Part shown: in pieces, positions 25,355 through 33,602 of the stretch | Position numbering within the stretch: the stretch's first letter is position 1 | How the letters are laid out: each line of letters starts with the position of its first letter | Assembly: GCF_016583745.1 (NCBI RefSeq) | Contig: NZ_NRRQ01000005.1 | Location: forward strand, 1-64,000 | Direction: 5' to 3' | DNA length: 64,000 nt | Source of the DNA: Chromatium okenii | GTDB taxonomy: Bacteria > Pseudomonadota > Gammaproteobacteria > Chromatiales > Chromatiaceae | The notes under the pieces: generated by a model | What the model saw: the letters and a program-made list of their open reading frames with translations, nothing else | Databases searched by the model: none | Told to the model about the DNA's origin: nothing | Program-made: the position numbers and the translations under genes

Positions 25355-26069
25355 TCCGCACCTGTCGCGCCGCCTGCTCCAGTGCAGCAGTTGACGCTGG
25401 CGCGGGGACACACAGCAGGCGGCAACGCCAATCGGTCGGTGCTTCAAAATCGCAGTGGTTCGCGCCAGCAATCCGCTCCAGTTGCGCACGGGGATTGGCA
25501 GCCACCACCGCCAGCCCGTTGTTTTGGGCATTGCACGGCGACGGCTCGCCGCTCAACGCCACCAGCGGCACCGTCAAATGCTGCGCGGCGGGAATCCCCA
25601 ACTGCTCGGCGTCAACCAAATCCAGCGTCACCACGCCCACCGTGCGCGGATCAGCGCGACCTGCCAACAATGCCGCCAAACCACCTGCGGAATGCCCGAC
25701 ATAAATGACCCGCCGCGCTCCCAACGCCGTCGCCACCAGTTGCAAATCCCGCGCTTGGCGTTGATGAGCACCCGTCCACAGCCGCTGGTTGCAAGATTCC
25801 ACCGTCACTGTCTCCAGTCCAGCGGCGGCGAGGTGCCGCGCCAGCTCACGGAAATGCGTCTGCTCGCGCCTAAAGCCGGGCGCAATGACCACCAATTCGC
25901 CCGGCACAGCGGACGCGGCTTGATACCGTTGATAACGCAAAAGACAGCCGCTGGCTGATCGCAAACTGGGCGCTGGCTGCACCGCCTTTGCTTCAGAAAA
26001 CAAGTGGCTGCGTCCAATAGCGCAGCCGCCAAGAGCCAGACAAGCCAACAAGACCACTGTAGACTTCAC
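25296..26069 (-). CDS. Alpha/beta-hydrolase-fold lipoprotein
   Basis: About 257 residues. From GTG 26069 the protein begins MKSTVVLLACLALGGC, a classical lipoprotein signal with lipobox LGGC. An upstream GTG at 26081 would add four residues; CAGGTGGG fits the 26069 start better. The nucleophile elbow is GHSAGGLAALLAG, and the likely acid and histidine lie in the C-terminal half (GANHCDFEAPTDW). It resembles dienelactone/chlorophyllase-like hydrolases. Membrane-anchored in the periplasm. Substrate unknown. Convergent overlap with fieF and divergent, 53 nt apart, from the next hydrolase. Confidence 0.8.
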   Translation of the reverse strand: MKSTVVLLACLALGGCAIGRSHLFSEAKAVQPAPSLRSASGCLLRYQRYQAASAVPGELVVIAPGFRREQTHFRELARHLAAAGLETVTVESCNQRLWTGAHQRQARDLQLVATALGARRVIYVGHSAGGLAALLAGRADPRTVGVVTLDLVDAEQLGIPAAQHLTVPLVALSGEPSPCNAQNNGLAVVAANPRAQLERIAGANHCDFEAPTDWRCRLLCVPAPASTAALEQAARQVRIIQLTTAALQSLRSRAPPD

Positions 26070-26122
26070 TTGATTGCCCACCTGAGTTCATCAGTTCCTC
26101 ATCCAGCCGAGATCATTCACCC

Positions 26123-27016
26123 ATGACTGCTTTGCGCACTTCATCGACGCTCCCCGCTGCGCTTGCCGCTGATCGGCACGATTTTGCTTCCGCCAGCGCC
26201 GGGCGCATTCATTACTACGCCGACACTGCTGCGAGCGGACGCCCGCTGGTGTTAATCCACAGCATTAACGCCGCCCCCAGCGCCATCGAAATGAAACCGC
26301 TGTTTGAACAGTATCGCGGGCAGCGTCCAGTTTATGCGCTGGATTTGCCCGGCTTTGGACATTCCGAGCGCCGCGACTGCCGCTATTCGCCAGAACTATT
26401 CGCCAACGTGATCGCAGAATTTTTAGGGCAAGTGGTCAAGGTTCCAGCGGATTTAGCAGCATTTTCTTTGGGCTGTGAATTTGCCGCTCGCGCCACACTG
26501 GCACAACCCACGCTCGTCACCAGCCTGATTATGCTGTCACCGACCGGTTTTAACGTGCGCGGTTTGCCGACTGGTAAAGCGGCAGAACGGGCCTATCAAT
26601 TCCTGAGCATTCCGGGCTTAAACGACGGTTTATTTGCCTTGCTGACCAGCCGCGCCAGCATCAAATTCTTTTATAATCAAGCCTTTGTCAACGACATTCC
26701 GCCCGAACTGGTTGATTACGCTCACGCCACCACGCATCAGCCGGGCGCGAAATATGCCCCGCTGTATTTCCTGTCAGGACAATTATTTACGCCGCAGGCC
26801 GGCGTCACGCTCTACAGCAAGGTGACGCAGCCGGTGCTGGTGTTATATGACAAGGATCCGAATATCGACTTTCACGAATTGCCCGATTTTCTCGGTCGCC
26901 ACGCCAATTGGCGTGCCCAGCGCATCGCGCCCACCAGCGGGATGCCGCAGTGGGATCGCCCGGCGGAAACGACGGCGGCGATGAGCAGTTTTTGGGCATC
27001 TTTGCCCACGCAGTGA
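26123..27016 (+). CDS. Alpha/beta hydrolase preceding menF
   Basis: 297 residues with the hydrolase fold: RPLVLIHSINAAPSAIEMKP, PVYALDLPGFGHSER, AAFSLGCEFAARATL at the nucleophile elbow (A-F-S-L-G instead of G-x-S-x-G), and PVLVLYDKDPNIDF with a possible acid. Where relatives have GHMP-type catalytic histidine the sequence reads TSGMPQWDRP, so the histidine seems absent. Position 76 nt before menF makes a MenH-like role attractive, but the missing histidine argues against simple MenH catalysis. Function unresolved. Confidence 0.75.
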   Translation: MTALRTSSTLPAALAADRHDFASASAGRIHYYADTAASGRPLVLIHSINAAPSAIEMKPLFEQYRGQRPVYALDLPGFGHSERRDCRYSPELFANVIAEFLGQVVKVPADLAAFSLGCEFAARATLAQPTLVTSLIMLSPTGFNVRGLPTGKAAERAYQFLSIPGLNDGLFALLTSRASIKFFYNQAFVNDIPPELVDYAHATTHQPGAKYAPLYFLSGQLFTPQAGVTLYSKVTQPVLVLYDKDPNIDFHELPDFLGRHANWRAQRIAPTSGMPQWDRPAETTAAMSSFWASLPTQ

Positions 27017-27091
27017 GCGCGACTGTCTGCGCTCCGGCATGGCATCACCTGCCATGCCCCGGCTCACTCTTGTGGTTCCGATCATCCACTC

Positions 27092-28657
27092 ATGCTTGCA
27101 CCGCTCCAAGTTTTAGAGCAGCTCCGGGCGCGTCTTGATGAGACGCTCGCCCTGCTCCCACTCGCCCAAGCAGACGGTTTCGTCTCGCTGATTCTCGAAT
27201 TGCCGCACAGTGTGACCATTGCGCCGGAGTTGCCGGTGCCAGTGCCGCAATTTCAATTTGCTCACAATCATCGGGAAGAGCTGCGTGCCGGTTATGGCTG
27301 CGCGGCAGAATGGCGCACCGCTGGCGCAGCACGCTTGCCGGAACTGCGGGCGCTCGTGAGAGCTGCGACTGCCAATTGGGCGCAAATCGACCCGGATGAG
27401 ACGGGTTTTGTTGGCTTCGGGATGCTGGGATTTGCGGCTGCGCCCGATCTCAAATCCCCCCAACCGGCCGATCTCAAATCCCCCCAACCCCCCTTTTTCA
27501 AAGGGGGGCTTGATGCTTCCTTTTCCAACGGGGGGCTTGATGCAGCTCATTTTGAAAAAGGCACCTTCAAATCTCCCCCCTTTGAAAAAGGCACCGCTTT
27601 ATCTCCCCCCTTTGAAAAAGGTGGGGCGGGGGGGATTTCTTCCGCATTTCCGAACGCTTTATTTTGGTTGCCAGAGCTGGCGCTGTGCGGACAGGCGGGA
27701 CAGGCGGCGTTAATTCTGACCACCGCGCTGCCAATCCCGCTGGAGACGTTGCGCCCACGTTGGCAACATTGGTTAGATCAAATCGTGCCGCTGCTGGCGC
27801 AAGGCGCTCTTGATCCGCTGACTTCAGCGCATTTGGAGCGCGGTTTGAGTGAACCGGATGCCGCGACTTGGCAACGGTTGGTCAACACCGCGCTCGCGGA
27901 CATCGCGCACGGTGATTTAGAAAAGGTGGTGCTGGGGCGACGGCTGCGCTTGGAAGGGCAGCGCCGTTTTGATCTCACGCGCCTCAACGCGGCGCTGAGT
28001 TATCTGTTTCCGTCCTGTCAGCTCATCAACATTCGCCGCGAGGCAACCAGCTTTGTGGCGGCGACTCCCGAACGGCTGTTCACGCAGCACCGCGACCGGA
28101 TTGAAGCGGACGCGCTGGCGGGTACCATCTGCCGCGCTGAAGACGCCGAGCGCGATGCCAATCTGACCTTGACGTTGCAGCACTGCGATAAGAATCGGCG
28201 CGAGCATCAAGTGGTTGTGGATGCCGTGACCTCGGCGCTGCGCCAGTGTTGTCTCCAGCTCGCGCCGCCAGAAGGGCCGCGTATTTTGCAGCTCAATAAC
28301 GCGCAACATCTGTGGAGCATCGTGCGCGGACAGTTGCGCCCGGAGATGGATGTGTTTCGACTGGCAGAATTGTTGCATCCGACGCCCGCAACCAATGGTC
28401 AACCGCGTCAAAGTGCGCGGGATTGGTTGCAGCGCAACGAGCCGCTGGCGCGGGGTTGGTACACCGGCGCGGCTGGCATCGTGACTCCCGATTTCACTGG
28501 CGAACTGTGGGTGCTATTGCGCTGTGCGCAGATCAAGGAACGGGTGGCGGATTTGTACGCGGGTGCCGGCATCGTTGCCGGTTCGGACCCGGCGAGCGAA
28601 TGGCAAGAAACGGAGCACAAGCTGGCGGCAATGTTGACGGCGTTGCAGTTTGCTTGA
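27092..28657 (+). CDS. menF: Isochorismate synthase, menaquinone type, with an in-frame repeat insertion
   Basis: 521 residues, about 60 more than usual. It converts chorismate to isochorismate, the first step of menaquinone synthesis. Chorismate-binding signatures: KVVLGRRLRL, ATPERLFTQHRDRIEADALA, GTICRAEDAERDANL, LNNAQHLWSIVRGQL, LLHPTPATNGQPR, RGWYTGAAGIV, YAGAGIVAGSDPASEWQETE. Residues about 118-180 are a low-complexity, proline/lysine/glycine-rich stretch (repeated SPPFEKG, FFKGG) encoded by palindromic DNA repeats, and the normal protein resumes at FPNALFWLPELAL. The insertion stays in frame, so the enzyme may be functional. No other men gene except menD is nearby. Confidence 0.92.
   Translation: MLAPLQVLEQLRARLDETLALLPLAQADGFVSLILELPHSVTIAPELPVPVPQFQFAHNHREELRAGYGCAAEWRTAGAARLPELRALVRAATANWAQIDPDETGFVGFGMLGFAAAPDLKSPQPADLKSPQPPFFKGGLDASFSNGGLDAAHFEKGTFKSPPFEKGTALSPPFEKGGAGGISSAFPNALFWLPELALCGQAGQAALILTTALPIPLETLRPRWQHWLDQIVPLLAQGALDPLTSAHLERGLSEPDAATWQRLVNTALADIAHGDLEKVVLGRRLRLEGQRRFDLTRLNAALSYLFPSCQLINIRREATSFVAATPERLFTQHRDRIEADALAGTICRAEDAERDANLTLTLQHCDKNRREHQVVVDAVTSALRQCCLQLAPPEGPRILQLNNAQHLWSIVRGQLRPEMDVFRLAELLHPTPATNGQPRQSARDWLQRNEPLARGWYTGAAGIVTPDFTGELWVLLRCAQIKERVADLYAGAGIVAGSDPASEWQETEHKLAAMLTALQFA
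27444..27640 (+). repeat. Palindromic repeat cluster inserted in frame in menF
   Basis: Two 22-bp direct copies of CCGATCTCAAATCCCCCCAA-CC (27444-27465, 27468-27489) are followed by the palindrome CCCCCCTTT-TTC-AAAGGGGGG (27488-27508). Then come three TTTGAAAAAGG units (27551, 27581, 27611), two of them preceded by ATCTCCCCCC. This is the C/G-run hairpin type of dispersed repeat normally found between genes. Here it lies in the coding region without a stop or frameshift. Confidence 0.85.
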
Positions 28658-29193
28658 GTTTGGTTTGAGGTGTTGTTTTAGTGCTACTTACGGATTTTAC
28701 GCCACAACACCTCAAATAAAAAATCACTTTTAATTTCAACTTGATGAGCAAAAACGTAAAATTTCTTGACAGTATTCGCTACAGCGCAATTTCTACATAT
28801 ACCTTTGAAATTAAAAAAGTTTTTATAAAAAACCACAATGGTTTCGGCATAAAGACAACAAAATTTTGTCAAAAAAATTAACATCTTGTTTTTAGTAACG
28901 CCGTAGCGTTTTGGATCGCTTTTTCTAAAAATATCTTTACATTCAAAAGGGTAGCGGTAGTGATGCACCGCATGTGCGGTCACTCTTTGTCAGGTTTTTT
29001 TACACCATTTGCCAAACGCGCACCGTCTCCTTGACCCTTATTATTGATTTTTAAGTAAATTATTTTTTGGTACAAAACATGCGTTTAGCTTGGACGATAA
29101 CCGCACAACGGTCGTCAACATTAACTCACTCGGATTCAAAGTTCCGGTCAATTAAAAACACAGCGTTTTCACCCAAAATTGAGATTAAGAACC
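28658..29193. other. AT-rich gene-poor region between menF and the PEP-CTERM gene
   Basis: It contains a 13-bp perfect inverted repeat (TTTGAGGTGTTGT 28664-28676, ACAACACCTCAAA 28704-28716) that may end the menF transcript. A second small hairpin is ACCGCA-TG-TGCGGT near 28967. It also holds the sigma-54-like promoter at 29068. A 99-codon minus-strand frame (28684-28983) has a plausible composition but matches no family I know. It is lysine/phenylalanine-rich and overlaps the inverted repeat, so I do not call it a gene. Confidence 0.5.
29068..29082 (+). promoter_or_regulatory. Probable sigma-54 (-24/-12) promoter of the PEP-CTERM gene
   Basis: TGGTACAAAACATGC fits the RpoN pattern TGGYAC-N5-TTGC with one mismatch (ATGC). 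It lies 112 nt before ATG 29194, leaving a leader of about 100 nt. PEP-CTERM genes in other proteobacteria are commonly RpoN-dependent under PrsK/PrsR-type control, which supports the call. Confidence 0.6.
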
Positions 29194-29952
29194 ATGAAAA
29201 AAACAATTGCAGTTTCACTATTTGCCATGACTGTCAGCGGCTTTGCTAATGCAGCCATAATGGAAGTTTATTCCACCAATTTTACAACCACATCTGTTGC
29301 AGCGGGCGTGGGTGCGTCATTAGTGGGTGGTTTTATTGGCACGGCAACTGGCACTTATACTGCCAGCGACGGTAAGACTTGGGATGGTAATTATTTGAAT
29401 GGCAACGGCGGACTGTCTACGTTGATTCTGAGTGATCTTCCGACTCATACCGGAGTCAGTATTGACATGTTGCTTGGATTTTTGAATTCATGGGATGGCT
29501 CTGGATCAACTCCGGGTGGCGTTTCACCAGACTACTTAAATATTGCGATTGATGGGGTCAATATTTTGCAAATGACTACTAACAACACCCCCTTAAACAC
29601 TCCCTCATTTTTCGGTGGTGGAACACAACTTATCAATGATGGCGCGATTGACGGTAATACCTACACAAACACTACAGCAACCTTTGGAGATGATCTTGTG
29701 GATATGGCAACCGCTTCTGCACTCACCTTTGCACATACGGCGTCTACATTAAATCTTCAGATTGTTTCCACAGGCCCTGGTTGGCAAGGTTGGCCGGATG
29801 AAGGCTGGGGCATGGATTCGTTGTCCGTGTCTTTAACCACTGGCGATGTAGCTGTTCCTGAACCTGCTACTCTGGCTCTGTTTGGTATTGGTTTTGCTGG
29901 TTTAGGCGCAGCGCGGCGGCGGCAATTGAAAGCACATTCGTTGATGGCATGA
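29194..29952 (+). CDS. PEP-CTERM sorted exported protein
   Basis: 252 residues. N-terminal signal peptide MKKTIAVSLFAMTVSGFANA. The middle is Gly/Thr/Asn-rich beta-type sequence (GTATGTYTASDGKTWDGNY, GWQGWPDEGWGMDSLSVSL). The C-terminus VPEPATLALFGIGFAGLGAA followed by RRRQ is a full PEP-CTERM signal: PEP motif, hydrophobic helix, basic tail. Such proteins are processed by exosortase and displayed in the extracellular matrix of EPS-forming bacteria. No exosortase gene is in the window. ATG 29194 is the conserved start. A sigma-54-like promoter precedes it and a strong terminator follows. Confidence 0.9.
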   Translation: MKKTIAVSLFAMTVSGFANAAIMEVYSTNFTTTSVAAGVGASLVGGFIGTATGTYTASDGKTWDGNYLNGNGGLSTLILSDLPTHTGVSIDMLLGFLNSWDGSGSTPGGVSPDYLNIAIDGVNILQMTTNNTPLNTPSFFGGGTQLINDGAIDGNTYTNTTATFGDDLVDMATASALTFAHTASTLNLQIVSTGPGWQGWPDEGWGMDSLSVSLTTGDVAVPEPATLALFGIGFAGLGAARRRQLKAHSLMA

Positions 29953-29967
29953 TCTAAAAGCGCATCA

Positions 29968-29996
29968 ATTGGGTTGCCGCTGGGTGGCAATCCAAT
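29968..29996. repeat. Palindromic intergenic repeat, TTGGGTTGCC family, copy 2
   Basis: ATTGGGTTGCC-loop-GGCAATCCAAT pairs with one G-T mismatch. It lies 16 nt after the PEP-CTERM stop, the same type of position as copies 1 and 3. Confidence 0.65.
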
Positions 29997-30003
29997 CCCA
30001 CGC

Positions 30004-30050
30004 AACCCCAAGTTGTTATCCGTTATCGGAACACTTGGGGTTATTTTTTT
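30004..30050 (+). terminator. Rho-independent terminator of the PEP-CTERM gene
   Basis: AACCCCAAGT (30004-30013) pairs perfectly with ACTTGGGGTT (30033-30042), then ATTTTTTT. The loop is 19 nt. Confidence 0.85.
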
Positions 30051-30431
30051 ATAGGCGCGTTTTGCCGCCATTCCCCCGCCACATCACTAGATACTGACGA
30101 CCGTGCTCGTTTGTCAGTACGAACGTCACCACGCTCGCTCCCGCTACTTTGTATATTCACGCCGAGTCATCAACACGCTCGTTGCCGGGCGCTCGCGTTT
30201 TTCCTAAAGCTCACCGCGTTTGCAAGTAAAATTGCTTCAATACGCTTCATCATGTCAGTCACTCACCAGACCACCAGATTCATTGGAACTGGCTCAGTAT
30301 TATTTTTATTGAATAAAATCAAGATGATGGTGTGATTTTGGCGAGTGAACGAAATGCGTAAGTCATCAGCAGTTATGCCGCTTTTCACAGGAACACTTCA
30401 GAACATGGCAATCTGTTACCAACCTTCTCCC
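30051..30431 (+). other. Gene-free leader region of menD
   Basis: About 380 bp with no recognised gene. A 7-bp inverted repeat TACTGAC/GTCAGTA sits at 30092-30119. The segment presumably holds the menD promoter, but I cannot fix one. In-frame ATGs at 30345, 30360 and 30405 precede the preferred menD start. Confidence 0.4.
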
Positions 30432-32231
30432 ATGAACGACACCGATCAAGGTTGCCGCAATCTCCGTTGGGCGCTGGCGCTACTTGACGGGCTAGTCTCC
30501 GGTGGTCTGCGGCGGTTGGTGTTTTCACCCGGCTCACGCTCAACGCCACTGTTATTAGCTGCCCAGCGCCAGCCCCTGATCGAACTCACTCCCATCGTCG
30601 ATGAGCGCAGCGCCGCCTTCTTTGCGCTCGGTTTAGCACGAGCGGGCGGACGTCCCGTCGGCGTGTTATGCACCTCCGGCAGTGCTTTGGCGCATTGGTT
30701 TCCAGCCGTGATTGAAGCCTATGAATCGGAAATCCCGCTGATTTTATTATCCGCCGATCGTCCGCCCGAACTGCGCGGCTGGGGTGCCAATCAAACCATT
30801 GATCAAACTCGCCTGTTTGGTGGTTTTGTGCGCGAATTCCACGACCCCGGCCCGGCGGAAACGACCAGCGAGGCGCTCAAAACCATGCGGGCGCTCGGCG
30901 CTCGTGCTGCCGCCGTCAGCCTCGGCAACTGGCCAGGCCCAGTACATCTCAATCTGCCTTTTCGGGAACCGCTGGTGCCGCAAAACGACTGCGTTGCCGC
31001 GCCCAATCCGTTGCTCACCTTATCGCGCCCCACTCCCCCCAAAGCCGCGCCCAGCGCCGCAGAAGCGCCCACTTGGAACGAAGAAGTGGATGATTGGTCA
31101 CACGATTTGGCGGCGATGATGGGCGGACGCGGCTTGATTTGCTGCGGGCCGGGCACCTGTTCACCGTTGAGCACTCTCAGCACCACCTCCAGCTTTGCCG
31201 AAGCACTGTGGGCATGTGCCGAACGCCTCGCCGTGCCCGTGCTGTGCGATCCGCTGTCTGGACTGCGTTTTGGCCCCGGCTCGCCGCACCGCATCACCCG
31301 TTATGACAGCCTGCTGCGCCAGCCCGCCACTGCCGCCGCCTTGAAACCAGATTGGATTTTGCGGATCGGACGCGCTCCGGTCTCCAAAACGCTGCTGCAC
31401 TGGCTGGCGGACATCCCGACCATTTTGGTAGACCCCGGACAGGGCTGGAGCGATCCCAACAAAGATGTGCGAGTGCGGGTCAACGCCGATGCCACCAGTT
31501 TTTGTCACTGGCTGGCGACGCTGGCGCAGGACGGATCGCGCACCGTGTGCGATCCCGCGTGGACGGCGCAGTGGGCAGCGCATGAGCAACAGATCGCCGC
31601 ATTAACAACGGCTTATCTCGAAGACGCGCCCTGGTGCGAAGCGCAACTGCTGACGGATTTGCTGGCGCAGTTGCCCGCAGGCGATGGGCTGCTGTGCGCC
31701 AATTCGATGCCGATTCGGCAATTGGATACTTGGTCGGGTAGTCGTGACGCCGCGCTCGGCATCTTCGGCAATCGCGGCGCGAGCGGGATTGATGGTCAGT
31801 CCTCCACGCTGGCGGGACTCAACGCCAGCGGGATTCCGGTCAGCGGCTTGTTGGGCGATTTGTCTTTTTTCCACGATTTGAGCGGATTATTGTTGCTGCG
31901 CCAGCTCGTGCGCCCCTGCATCGTGATTAACAATGGCGGCGGGCGGATTTTTGATTATTTGCCGCAACACGGCTTACCCGAGTTTGAACGGCTGTGGCGC
32001 ACGCCGATTGATGTTGATCTCAGCGCCCTGCTGCGCCCTTTTCAGATTCCGCACTGCATCGTCAGCACCGGCGCTGAATTCCACGACGCACTGGCTGACT
32101 GCCTCCAGCGCCAACAGGCCAGCGGCGTGATTGAAGTGCGCGTGGATGCGACCGTCAGCCGCGCCGTTCATCATCAATTTTGGCGCGAGCTGCAAACGCA
32201 ACTGTTCACCACCAGCGCGAGATCACTATGA
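30432..32231 (+). CDS. menD: SEPHCHC synthase (menaquinone biosynthesis)
   Basis: 599 residues from ATG 30432. It condenses isochorismate with 2-oxoglutarate using thiamine diphosphate. Signatures: GGLRRLVFSPGSRSTPLLLA, the catalytic-pocket region VDERSAAFFALGLARAGGRP, LSADRPPELRGWGANQTIDQ, and the TPP/Mg motif GDLSFFHDLSGLLLL then INNGGGRIFDYLPQ. The start is chosen by alignment to MNDTDQGCRNLRWAL-like N-termini; no strong ribosome site is seen and a start up to 29 codons earlier is possible. It overlaps the next gene by 4 nt (ATGA). It is separated from menF by the PEP-CTERM gene. Confidence 0.93.
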   Translation: MNDTDQGCRNLRWALALLDGLVSGGLRRLVFSPGSRSTPLLLAAQRQPLIELTPIVDERSAAFFALGLARAGGRPVGVLCTSGSALAHWFPAVIEAYESEIPLILLSADRPPELRGWGANQTIDQTRLFGGFVREFHDPGPAETTSEALKTMRALGARAAAVSLGNWPGPVHLNLPFREPLVPQNDCVAAPNPLLTLSRPTPPKAAPSAAEAPTWNEEVDDWSHDLAAMMGGRGLICCGPGTCSPLSTLSTTSSFAEALWACAERLAVPVLCDPLSGLRFGPGSPHRITRYDSLLRQPATAAALKPDWILRIGRAPVSKTLLHWLADIPTILVDPGQGWSDPNKDVRVRVNADATSFCHWLATLAQDGSRTVCDPAWTAQWAAHEQQIAALTTAYLEDAPWCEAQLLTDLLAQLPAGDGLLCANSMPIRQLDTWSGSRDAALGIFGNRGASGIDGQSSTLAGLNASGIPVSGLLGDLSFFHDLSGLLLLRQLVRPCIVINNGGGRIFDYLPQHGLPEFERLWRTPIDVDLSALLRPFQIPHCIVSTGAEFHDALADCLQRQQASGVIEVRVDATVSRAVHHQFWRELQTQLFTTSARSL

Positions 32232-33568
32232 CCATTTCTGCCTCACCGTTCGCTGGCTCAGGACTGATTTTGCTGGCCGTCGTCGTTGATGCCGACTATC
32301 AGCATCTGCAGCAAGTGCTGCATCCCAATTATCAACTGGTCCGCACCGCTTCTGGAGCTGACGTGGTGGCGCTGGCGCTGGAATCCGCTCCTGATTTGAT
32401 TTTGCTGGATTTACATCTCGCGCCGCTGGATGGTTACGCGCTGTGCGCTCGTCTCAAAGCAGAAGCGCGAACCGCCTCGGTGCCGGTGATTTTGTTGGCG
32501 AATCACGAAGCGCGAGAAGACGAAGTGCGCGGGCTGGAACTCGGCGCGATTGATTTTTTGGTCAAGCCGGTTGATCCCGACATCTTGCTGGCGCGAGTGC
32601 GCAACCATTTGGCGCTCAAGCGCATTCAAGATCATTTGGAAGCCACCAATCGCCATTTAGAATCGCTGGCGACCACCGACACCTTGACCGGTTTGGTGAA
32701 TCGGCGCGGTTTGCTGGCGCGGCTAGAAGTGGAGTTTTCCCGCTCGCAGCGGACGCAACATCCGTTTGCGCTGGCGATTTGCGATCTCGACCATTTCAAA
32801 CACATCAACGACACCTACGGGCATCCGGCGGGTGATCGCGTGTTGGCAGCATTTGCGGCGACGCTGAAAGACAATCTGCGCAACATTGATTTAGCAGCGC
32901 GGTGGGGCGGCGAGGAATTCGCCATCGTGTTGCCAGAATCGGATGTCAACGATGCGCTGATTCCGCTGGAACGGATTCGGCAGGCGGTGGCAGCGTCACG
33001 CATTCGCCACGGCGCACAAGAAATTCAAGTCACCGTCAGCATCGGCGTGGCGAATTACGACAGCGCCACCGCGCTGGCAGAACATCTGTTGGAACGCGCC
33101 GACTCCGCGCTGTATCGCGCCAAAGCCGGCGGGCGCAATCGGGTGCTGTGCGCTGCGCCCGCGCTGCCAGAAGCCTGTTTCAAATTGGTGTGGCATTCGT
33201 ATTACGCCAGCGGTCATGCGCAAATTGATGCGCAACATCAAGGCTTATTTCAGGATGCCAATGAATTATTAGTGGCGATTTTAGAAGCACATCCGCGCTC
33301 CCAAGTGCTCATCGTCGCCCAGCGGCTGTTAACGGATGTCGAAACACATTTTCACGATGAAGAAGTGATTTTAGAAGCGATTGGATATACGGAATTAGAA
33401 GCGCATCGGGCAATTCACGCTGGCTTGATCACGCAGGGAACCACTTTATTTGATGCGCTGCAACGCGGCGAGGGTGAATTGGGAGCGTGGTTTCAGTTTT
33501 TAGCGCATGAAGTCGTGGTGCGCCACATGCTGCAAGTGGATCGGGATTATTTCCCGTTATTAAAATAA
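32228..33568 (+). CDS. Response regulator with GGDEF and hemerythrin domains
   Basis: 446 residues. A REC domain (about 12-130: DLILLDLHLAPLDGYALCAR with the phospho-acceptor Asp, VKPVDPD) is followed by a diguanylate cyclase domain (about 155-320: TDTLTGLVNRRGLLARLE, CDLDHFKHINDTYGHPAGD, RWGGEEFAIV). The C-terminal bacteriohemerythrin (about 330-446) has W-HSYYASGHAQIDAQHQ, VETHFHDEEVIL, AHRAIHAG and HEVVVRHMLQVDRDY, i.e. the His/Glu/Asp ligands of a di-iron O2-binding site. The active-site GGEEF is intact. This suggests O2- or redox-controlled c-di-GMP synthesis. ATG 32228 overlaps the menD stop, implying coupling to quinone synthesis. Confidence 0.92.
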   Translation: MTISASPFAGSGLILLAVVVDADYQHLQQVLHPNYQLVRTASGADVVALALESAPDLILLDLHLAPLDGYALCARLKAEARTASVPVILLANHEAREDEVRGLELGAIDFLVKPVDPDILLARVRNHLALKRIQDHLEATNRHLESLATTDTLTGLVNRRGLLARLEVEFSRSQRTQHPFALAICDLDHFKHINDTYGHPAGDRVLAAFAATLKDNLRNIDLAARWGGEEFAIVLPESDVNDALIPLERIRQAVAASRIRHGAQEIQVTVSIGVANYDSATALAEHLLERADSALYRAKAGGRNRVLCAAPALPEACFKLVWHSYYASGHAQIDAQHQGLFQDANELLVAILEAHPRSQVLIVAQRLLTDVETHFHDEEVILEAIGYTELEAHRAIHAGLITQGTTLFDALQRGEGELGAWFQFLAHEVVVRHMLQVDRDYFPLLK

Positions 33569-33602
33569 ATGCTTCTGCGTGATAAGCGATGCTGGCTCGC
33601 CA

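Noticed and set aside
27444-27640. CRISPR-like repeat array in menF
   Set aside because: Repeats are short, irregularly spaced and partly palindromic with no spacers of constant length. No cas genes are in the window.
28684-28983. 99-codon minus-strand frame between menF and the PEP-CTERM gene
   Set aside because: Composition is lysine/phenylalanine/tyrosine-rich, it overlaps a 13-bp inverted repeat and matches nothing I recognise. A real gene here is possible but unsupported.
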